Shown: positions 1 to 3,930 of the stretch, piece after piece | How the letters are laid out: every line of letters begins with the position of its first letter | Position numbering within the stretch: the first letter of the stretch is position 1 | NCBI GenBank assembly: GCA_902478985.1 | Contig: CABSNH010000108.1 | Coordinates: 1 to 5,682 of the forward strand | Direction of reading: 5' to 3' | DNA from: an uncultured Collinsella sp. | GTDB taxonomy: Bacteria > Actinomycetota > Coriobacteriia > Coriobacteriales > Coriobacteriaceae | Length of the DNA: 5,682 nucleotides | Program-made: the position numbers and the translations under genes | Notes under the pieces: model-generated | What the model was told of the DNA's origin: nothing | What the model saw: only the letters and a program-made list of their open reading frames with translations | Databases searched by the model: none

Positions 1-56
1 CCGTTTACCACGAGGAGCCCGTCTCCACGCTCGTCGGCGGCGACTTCGCGCTGTAG
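1..56 (+). CDS. prs: Ribose-phosphate pyrophosphokinase, C-terminal fragment (probable)
   Basis: Only the last 17 residues are visible (first complete codon at 3, stop TAG at 54-56). They read V-Y-H-E-E-P-V-S-T-L followed by VGGDFAL. The R/V-V-Y/H-x-x-x-S/P-V-S-x-L pattern resembles the C-terminal end of bacterial PRPP synthetases, which make phosphoribosyl pyrophosphate from ribose-5-phosphate and ATP for purine, pyrimidine, His and Trp synthesis. The position directly upstream of pth also fits, because prs and pth are close neighbours in many Gram-positive genomes (glmU-prs-ctc-pth in Bacillus). A ctc/rplY gene is absent between them here. No active-site motif is in view, so the call rests on a short tail plus context. 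The tail VGGDFAL beyond the usual end is probably a lineage-specific extension. Confidence 0.65.
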   Translation, partial: VYHEEPVSTLVGGDFAL

Positions 57-84
57 TCGCATCGTCCTTGCAACCCGGCGCATC

Positions 85-162
85 GCCGTCGGAACAGAAG
101 AAACCCCCGCGCTCCCCCTTGCTTCGCAAAGGTCGCGCGGGGGTTTCTTCTGTTCCGACGGC
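85..162 (+). terminator. Very long perfect hairpin after prs, probable intrinsic terminator
   Basis: The arms at 85-111 and 136-162 are exact reverse complements over 27 bp, with a 24-nt loop (112-135). The core is CCCCCGCG / CGCGGGGG, followed on the plus strand by TTTCTTCTGTT, which is U-rich but interrupted and itself lies in the outer stem, paired to an A-rich upstream tract. The symmetry means it could stop transcription from either strand. The loop can form a small extra stem (CCTTGC / GCAAAGG with a bulge). A stem this long is unusual for a simple terminator. The rest of the prs-pth gap (163-280) shows only a weak CGCC-TTC-GGCG hairpin near 215 and no convincing promoter. Confidence 0.7.
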
Positions 163-268
163 TTGCTCTGCTGCGGCCGTGCTTTTGTCTGGTGGGATTT
201 CGCTGAAACGAAGTCTCGCCTTCGGCGGGCGTGGTAGCCTTTGTCGTTGATTGAACTATTTGTGTAAC

Positions 269-275
269 GAAGGGA
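269..275 (+). promoter_or_regulatory. Ribosome binding site that sets the pth start
   Basis: GAAGGGA lies 5 nt upstream of the ATG at 281. The alternative in-frame start, TTG at 251, would place this Shine-Dalgarno inside the coding region and add ten residues not typical of the family. The ATG at 281 is therefore preferred. Confidence 0.75.
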
Positions 276-280
276 CAAAT

Positions 281-910
281 ATGGCAGCTGCACAGCCGCT
301 TAAGATTCGCATGGTTGCCGGACTTGGCAACCCTGGCGATGAGTATGCCGAGACCCGCCACAACGCTGGCTTCAAAGCAATCGACGAGTTGGCCCGTCAG
401 GCCGGTGTCACGTACTGGAAAAACCAGGCCGGCGCCGAGGTCGCGCTCATCAACATCAACGACCCCGAGGAAGAGGGCGGCAAGCGTCAGATTGTGCTGG
501 TCAAGCCACAGTCGTACATGAATACCTCGGGCGGTCCCATCTCCAAGCTTTGCCGCGAGTACAAAATCAAGGCCGAGGAGCTGCTCGTGATCCACGATGA
601 GCTCGATATTCCCGCCGGCGACGTACGCGTTAAGGTGGGCGGCGGCCATGCTGGCCACAACGGGCTGCGTTCCATCATCGACAAGATGGGCAGCCGCGAC
701 TTCAGCCGCATCCGCACCGGCATCGGCAACCCTCCCGGCAAGATGGCTGTCGCCGACTACGTGCTCAAGCAGCTGCGCGCCCGCGAGGCCGAGGACTTCC
801 AGGATACCTGCGCCCGCGCCGCAGACGCCGCCGGCCTGGCGATCGTGCACGGCGTAATCTACGCCCGCGATCACGTCAACGGCGCCGCTTCCGCCAACGG
901 CAAGCACTAA
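281..910 (+). CDS. pth: Peptidyl-tRNA hydrolase
   Basis: This 209-residue cytosolic enzyme cleaves the ester bond between peptide and tRNA in peptidyl-tRNAs dropped from stalled ribosomes, recycling tRNA; it is essential in most bacteria. All bacterial Pth hallmarks are visible: GLGNPG at 14-19 (substrate-binding Asn17), TRHNAGF at 25-31 (catalytic His27), the SYMNTSG segment at 78-84 (Asn81), HDELD at 105-109 (Asp106, which orients the His), and GGHAGHNGLRS at 121-131 (Asn127). The length is slightly above the usual ~190, owing to a short N-terminal MAAAQPLKIR extension and a polar C-terminal tail. The start is ATG 281, fixed by the GAAGGGA ribosome site. The usual upstream prs neighbour is present. 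The stop codon abuts an inverted-repeat element (912-1111) with one base between. Transcription may come from the prs side or from an unrecognised promoter in 163-280. Confidence 0.97.
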   Translation: MAAAQPLKIRMVAGLGNPGDEYAETRHNAGFKAIDELARQAGVTYWKNQAGAEVALININDPEEEGGKRQIVLVKPQSYMNTSGGPISKLCREYKIKAEELLVIHDELDIPAGDVRVKVGGGHAGHNGLRSIIDKMGSRDFSRIRTGIGNPPGKMAVADYVLKQLRAREAEDFQDTCARAADAAGLAIVHGVIYARDHVNGAASANGKH

Positions 911-911
911 A

Positions 912-1111
912 GCCTACCATTTAGGGACAGGTTTATTTTGGCAGGTTTTATCTGCGGAAACACCTCAGTTGTTGCATCGCAATCAACCGCGCGCCGACTT
1001 ACACACATAGCGCCCCAAAGGGGGCCGACCTCATCACAACCCGAGGCCGGCCCCCTTTGCCGTTTTACCCGATAAAACTGACCAAAATAAACCTGCCCCT
1101 ATTTGGTAGGC
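912..1111. repeat. 200-bp element with 41-nt imperfect terminal inverted repeats (REPIN/MITE-like)
   Basis: The left arm (912-952) and right arm (1071-1111) are reverse complements at 35 of 41 positions, including an uninterrupted 14-nt block, CAGGTTTATTTTGG. Each arm carries GGG(A/G)CAGG near its outer part. The enclosed 118 bp contains a strong terminator (1016-1066) and no ORF of note. I see no clear target-site duplication at the borders. Inverted pairs of short repeats with a GGGACAGG-type sequence resemble REPIN or MITE-like non-autonomous elements mobilised by IS200/REP-associated tyrosine transposases; that link is inference. It could instead be a large RNA stem that protects or ends the pth transcript. 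A related single motif occurs at 3607-3641. This element fills most of the first half of the 374-bp gene-free gap between pth and nfnA. Confidence 0.7.
1016..1066 (+). terminator. Intrinsic terminator downstream of pth
   Basis: The stem arms 1016-1032 and 1043-1059 match as reverse complements except for one A/C position. They give a 17-bp GC-rich helix around AAAGGGGGCC / GGCCCCCTTT with a 10-nt loop. It is followed by GCCGTTTT on the plus strand, a modest U-tract. The A-rich flank on the other side could give weak function on the minus strand. It lies inside the 912-1111 inverted-repeat element and separates pth from the nfn operon. Confidence 0.8.
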
Positions 1112-1173
1112 CAAAGTGGATAAACCCTGCTCCCAACCGCCGAAGATACACGTAAGCGACATGTCCATGAGGG

Positions 1174-1179
1174 TATAAT
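1174..1179 (+). promoter_or_regulatory. -10 box of a probable nfnAB promoter
   Basis: A perfect TATAAT at 1174-1179, preceded by GGG, lies 105 nt upstream of the nfnA start. No good -35 hexamer is visible at 16-19 nt spacing (the region around 1150-1157 reads ACGTAAGC), so it may depend on an activator or be a weak sigma-70-type promoter. Transcription would begin near 1186, giving a leader of about 100 nt. This is the best promoter candidate in the window and fits nfnAB being transcribed separately from pth. Confidence 0.55.
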
Positions 1180-1183
1180 TTGC

Positions 1184-1256
1184 ACCGTATGTCTGCACAA
1201 CGCCTGTGCGCGTACGGTTTTATTCGGGCTACCGTCCATTTCCGTGGAGGCACGGT
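1184..1256 (+). promoter_or_regulatory. Structured 5' leader of nfnA with alternative hairpins
   Basis: Hairpin A pairs ACCGTA (1184-1189) with TACGGT (1213-1218) around an inner stem GCACA (1195-1199) / TGTGC (1205-1209), and is followed by TTTTATT, an attenuator-like shape. Hairpin B is CCGTG (1242-1246) / CACGG (1251-1255) with a GAGG loop. ACCGT at 1231-1235 can pair with ACGGT at 1214-1218 or with ACGGT at 1252-1256, so conformations compete. It does not match any riboswitch class I recognise. The inner stems are only 5-6 bp, so chance is possible. Confidence 0.3.
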
Positions 1257-1284
1257 TCGGTCGCCCTAACAAGAGAGGGGTTCT

Positions 1285-2124
1285 ATGTATAAGATCCTGG
1301 AGAAGACGCAGTTCTCGGAGAAGGTGTTCAAGTTCCGCATCGAGGCGCCCGCAATCGCCAAGCATGCGCACGCTGGACAGTTCCTCATGGTTCGCGCCAA
1401 TGAGACGGGCGAGCGTGTCCCGTTTACCCTGGCCGGCTGGAACGGTGACGAGGGCTGGGTCGAGTTCATCTTCATGGTGATCGGCAAGACCACCGAGATG
1501 CTTTCCACCTACGAGGCCGGCGAGTCGCTGCGCGACGTCGTGGGCCCGCTGGGCGTTCCCACCGAGATGGCTGAGGGCCCCTGCGCCGTCATTGGCGGCG
1601 GCGTCGGCCTGGCAATTGCCTTCCCGGTCGCCAAGCACCTGGTCGAGACCGGTCACGAGGTGCACGCCATCATGGGCGCCCGCACCAAGGACCTCCTGCT
1701 CATGGAGGATCAGTTCCGCGAGCTCCTCGACGAGGACCACATTCACATCACCACTGACGACGGTTCCTACGGCGAGCAGGGCGTTGTCACCGCTCCGCTG
1801 GAGCGTCTGCTGCAGGACAAGGCCGTGAGCCAGGTCTTCTGCGTCGGCCCCGTTCCGATGATGAAGTTCTCGACCCTCACCGCCCAGAAGTACGACACCC
1901 CCATCACCGCGTCCCTCAACCCCATCATGGTTGACGGCACCGGTATGTGCGGCTGCTGCCGCGTCGAGGTGGGCGGCGTGACCAAGTTCGCTTGCGTCGA
2001 CGGCCCCGACTTCGATGCCACCCTGGTCGACTGGGATGACCTTCGTGCCCGCCAGGCCGCTTACCGTTCCGAAGAGGGCGAGTCCCTCAAGGCCTATGAG
2101 GAAAAGAGCTGCGCATGCCACTAG
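1285..2124 (+). CDS. nfnA: NADH-dependent reduced ferredoxin:NADP+ oxidoreductase, small subunit NfnA
   Basis: This 279-residue cytosolic flavoprotein is related to the electron-transfer subunit of dihydroorotate dehydrogenase B and to sulfide dehydrogenase beta. With NfnB it forms the flavin-based electron-bifurcating transhydrogenase that reversibly couples NADH and reduced ferredoxin oxidation to NADP+ reduction. The N-terminal ferredoxin-reductase-like FAD domain carries RVPFT at 44-48. The NAD(H)-binding domain begins with VIGGGVGLA at 102-110. The C-terminal [2Fe-2S] site reads DGTGMCGCCR, with Asp217, Cys222, Cys225 and Cys237 as likely ligands; an Asp plus three Cys is the known unusual coordination in Thermotoga NfnA. 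The start ATG follows the purine-rich AAGAGAGGGG (1271-1280). The stop overlaps nfnB by 10 nt, and GAGGAAAAG inside nfnA (2098-2106) can serve as the nfnB ribosome site, suggesting translational coupling. The tail ends in CACH, two extra Cys of unknown role. A stand-alone DHOD-B electron-transfer subunit is unlikely given the nfnB partner. Confidence 0.93.
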   Translation: MYKILEKTQFSEKVFKFRIEAPAIAKHAHAGQFLMVRANETGERVPFTLAGWNGDEGWVEFIFMVIGKTTEMLSTYEAGESLRDVVGPLGVPTEMAEGPCAVIGGGVGLAIAFPVAKHLVETGHEVHAIMGARTKDLLLMEDQFRELLDEDHIHITTDDGSYGEQGVVTAPLERLLQDKAVSQVFCVGPVPMMKFSTLTAQKYDTPITASLNPIMVDGTGMCGCCRVEVGGVTKFACVDGPDFDATLVDWDDLRARQAAYRSEEGESLKAYEEKSCACH

Positions 2125-3524
2125 TTAACGGTCGTTTCGTTGCCGATATGAAGTCGCCCCGCACCCCCGATAACGAGGAGCCGGCTGCCGAGCGCGCCTG
2201 CGACTTCCGCCCCGTCGACAAGGGCTTCACCGAGGAGATGGCGCTGGCCGAGGCCGAGCGCTGCCTCAACTGCAAGAAGCCGTTCTGTGTTGAGGGCTGC
2301 CCCGTCAACATCAACATCCCCCGCTTTATCGAGCAGATCCGCGCGAAGGACTTCGGCGGCGCCCTCGATACTATCCGCGAGGACTCCATGCTTCCCGCTA
2401 TCTGCGGCCGCGTCTGCCCGCAGGAGAACCAGTGCGAGGGTAAGTGCATCCGTGGTAAGAAGTCCGAGCCCGTGGCCATCGGCCAGCTCGAGCGCTTCCT
2501 GGGTGACCGCCCCGAGCTCGCCTCCACGCCCAAGATGGCTCCCAAGAACGGCAAGAAGGTCGCCGTCGTCGGCTCCGGCCCGTCCGGCATCACCTGCGCC
2601 GGCGAGCTCGCCCGCAACGGCTTTGACGTTACCGTCTTTGAGGCCTTCTTCACCGGCGGCGGCGTGCTGGTCTACGGCATCCCCGAGTTCCGTCTGCCCA
2701 AGGCAGTCGTCAAGCGCGAGATTGACGGCCTGGAGGACATGGGCGTCAAGTTTGAGTACAACTCCGTCGTGGGCAACATGGCCACGGCCGAGGAGCTGTT
2801 CGAGCAGGGCTTCGACGCCATCTACGTGGCGACCGGCGCTGGCCTGCCCAAGTTCCTCAACGTCCCCGGCGAGAACCTGCCCAACGTCTTCTTCGCGAAC
2901 GAGTACCTCACCCGCGTGAACCTGATGAAGGCCAACAAGTTCCCCGAGTACGACACCCCCACCAAGCACGGCAAGAACGTCGTCGTCTTTGGTGGCGGCA
3001 ACGTGGCTATGGACGCCGTCCGTACCGCCAAGCGCCTGGGCGCCGAGCACGCCATCATCGCCTACCGTCGTACCGAGGACGAGATGCCCTGCCGTCGCGC
3101 CGAGCTGCACCATGCTAAGGCCGAGGGCGTCGAGGTTCTGCCGCTCGTCTCCCCGCTCGAGTTTGTCGCTGGCGAGGACGGCTCCGTGTGCGCCGTCAAG
3201 GTCCAGAAGATGGAGCTCGGCGAGCCTGACGAGTCCGGCCGTCGTCGCCCGGTGCCCATCGAGGGCGCCATCGAGGAGATTCCCTGCGACGTCGCAATCT
3301 CGGCTATCGGCACCAACGCCAACCCCTTCGCAAAGAAGATCGGCGGCAAGATGGAGCTCAACAAGTGGGGCTACATCGTCGCCGACGAGGAGACCGGCCA
3401 GACCACCGATCCCCGCATCTGGGCCGGCGGCGACATCGTCACCGGTGCCGCTACGGTCATTCTGGCGATGGGCGCCGGCAAGAAGGCCGCCGCTTCCATC
3501 ACCAAGAGCCTGCTGGGCGAGTAA
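2115..3524 (+). CDS. nfnB: NADH-dependent reduced ferredoxin:NADP+ oxidoreductase, large subunit NfnB (GltD-like)
   Basis: This 469-residue protein is homologous to the glutamate synthase small chain. In the Nfn complex it carries the bifurcating FAD, the NADP(H) site and two [4Fe-4S] clusters that exchange electrons with ferredoxin. The N-terminal iron-sulfur domain holds Cys50, Cys53, Cys58, Cys62 and Cys97, Cys101, Cys107, Cys111. Glu104 between the latter is a candidate for the Glu ligand reported for the proximal cluster in Thermotoga NfnB. The FAD Rossmann motif VVGSGPSG is at 151-158, the NADP(H) Rossmann motif VFGGGNVAMD at 291-300, the GltD-family signature YRRTEDEMP at 317-325, and the second FAD contact WAGGD at 436-440. 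The length is typical for NfnB/GltD. The gene starts inside the end of nfnA (ATG 2115), and no large GltA-type glutamate synthase subunit is adjacent, which argues for Nfn rather than GOGAT. A terminator follows at 3553-3591. Confidence 0.93.
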   Translation: MPLVNGRFVADMKSPRTPDNEEPAAERACDFRPVDKGFTEEMALAEAERCLNCKKPFCVEGCPVNINIPRFIEQIRAKDFGGALDTIREDSMLPAICGRVCPQENQCEGKCIRGKKSEPVAIGQLERFLGDRPELASTPKMAPKNGKKVAVVGSGPSGITCAGELARNGFDVTVFEAFFTGGGVLVYGIPEFRLPKAVVKREIDGLEDMGVKFEYNSVVGNMATAEELFEQGFDAIYVATGAGLPKFLNVPGENLPNVFFANEYLTRVNLMKANKFPEYDTPTKHGKNVVVFGGGNVAMDAVRTAKRLGAEHAIIAYRRTEDEMPCRRAELHHAKAEGVEVLPLVSPLEFVAGEDGSVCAVKVQKMELGEPDESGRRRPVPIEGAIEEIPCDVAISAIGTNANPFAKKIGGKMELNKWGYIVADEETGQTTDPRIWAGGDIVTGAATVILAMGAGKKAAASITKSLLGE

Positions 3525-3552
3525 TCACCTACAGTGCTAACCGCCAAACGGC

Positions 3553-3591
3553 AAAGTCCCCGTCGAGCACACGCCCGGCGGGGACTTTTTC
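3553..3591 (+). terminator. Intrinsic terminator of the nfnAB operon
   Basis: Stem 3553-3564 pairs with 3577-3588 over 12 bp (AAAGTCCCCGTC / GGCGGGGACTTT, one G-U), with a 12-nt loop and a run of five T from 3586 to 3590. It starts 28 nt after the nfnB stop. This is a textbook intrinsic terminator on the plus strand. Confidence 0.92.
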
Positions 3592-3606
3592 TATGCCGGC
3601 CGCCCG

Positions 3607-3641
3607 ACCACCACGATGGGGACAGGCACCTTTGTGGTGGT
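3607..3641. repeat. REP-like GGGGACAGG sequence with a short inverted repeat
   Basis: ACCACCAC (3607-3614) and GTGGTGGT (3634-3641) form an 8-bp stem around a 19-nt loop containing GGGGACAGGCACCTTT. The GGGACAGG plus TTT and GG spacing parallels the arms of the 912-1111 element (GGGACAGG, then TTT, then GG), suggesting the same family of dispersed short repeats. Only one complete copy is here; the CCACCAAAA at about 3920 is too short to call its inverted partner. Confidence 0.45.
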
Positions 3642-3676
3642 TTGAGACCTGGTCGGCGAACCGATTCCGACGTTTG

Positions 3677-3731
3677 TCTCAATCTGTAACAATTAGACCC
3701 TGTTGAGCCTCGTAGTTGTTACAGATCAAGA
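3677..3731. repeat. Dyad unit 1 of the array (two arm mismatches)
   Basis: Left arm 3677-3691, right arm 3717-3731, 25-nt loop starting ATTAGACCC. The right arm reads TGTTACAGATCAAGA and mispairs with the left arm at two positions, making this the most degenerate unit. A partial extra half-site, TTGAGAC (3642-3648), lies upstream, complementary to GTCTCAA at 3676-3682. Confidence 0.85.
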
Positions 3732-3756
3732 TATTGTGCGAACATCCGCCAGTTCA

Positions 3757-3811
3757 TCTCAATCTGTAACAGCTAGAGACCAAATTCCCCGCTACGTGTT
3801 ACAGATCGAGA
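3757..3811. repeat. Dyad unit 2 of the array (one arm mismatch)
   Basis: Left arm 3757-3771, right arm 3797-3811 (TGTTACAGATCGAGA, one mispaired position), 25-nt loop starting GCTAGAGAC. It is preceded by AGTTCA, as is unit 3. Confidence 0.85.
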
Positions 3812-3837
3812 CGTTAGGTTGACGCCCGGATAGTTCA

Positions 3838-3892
3838 TCTCAATCTGTAACATCTAGAACCGTTTTGGACGGTTTGGTGTTACAGATTGAGA
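3838..3892. repeat. Dyad unit 3 of the array (perfect arms)
   Basis: Left arm 3838-3852 and right arm 3878-3892 are perfect 15-bp complements, extended by one A-T pair (3837/3893). The loop starts TCTAGAACC and contains a further 6-bp stem, AACCGT / ACGGTT. It is followed on the plus strand by TTTT, so this unit alone could act as a weak terminator. It ends 38 bp from the stop codon of the minus-strand surface-protein gene, which otherwise has no obvious terminator. Confidence 0.85.
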
Positions 3893-3930
3893 TTTTGCTA
3901 AAGCCGAGGATGGGCGCTGCCACCAAAAAC

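Larger units (their letters stand above)
3677..3892. repeat. Array of six alternating 15-nt half-sites at 40-bp period (three 55-nt dyads)
   Basis: TCTCAATCTGTAACA occurs identically at 3677, 3757 and 3838. Its inverted counterpart TGTTACAGAT(C/T)(A/G)AGA occurs at 3717, 3797 and 3878. Successive starts are 40, 40, 40, 41 and 40 bp apart. Each dyad is exactly 55 nt (15 + 25 + 15), and dyads are separated by 25 and 26 nt. Loops and spacers differ in sequence, except that each loop carries TAGA two bases after the left arm and both inter-dyad spacers end in AGTTCA. The array is visibly AT-richer than its surroundings. It lies in the convergent gap between the nfnB terminator and the 3' end of the surface-protein gene, so it is unlikely to be an ordinary promoter-operator region. 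The repeat is certain; its function is not recognised. Confidence 0.9.

Noticed and set aside
68..250. Small plus-strand ORF between prs and pth
   Set aside because: It reads through the 27-bp palindrome, so much of its peptide is dictated by the hairpin, and no ribosome binding site precedes it.
5..907. Long minus-strand reading frame opposite pth
   Set aside because: It is the shadow of pth in a GC-rich sequence and runs through the terminator hairpin; pth has all its catalytic motifs.
2121..3113. 330-codon minus-strand frame opposite nfnB
   Set aside because: Low-complexity Ala/Gly/Val/Leu/Asp shadow typical of high-GC third positions; nfnB is clearly the real gene.
3677..3892. CRISPR array
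   Set aside because: The repeats are only 15 nt and alternate in orientation, the 25-26-nt intervals hold shared bases (TAGA, AGTTCA), and no cas gene is in the window.
3677..3892. Integron attC cassette sites (55-nt imperfect palindromes)
   Set aside because: The inner ends read TGTAACA / TGTTACA, which do not fit the RYYYAAC / GTTRRRY cores. Spacers are too short for cassettes, and no integrase is visible.
3677..3892. Operator array for a neighbouring promoter
   Set aside because: TGTWACA is a dyad that could suit a regulator, but the array lies between the 3' ends of convergent genes and I see no promoter beside it.
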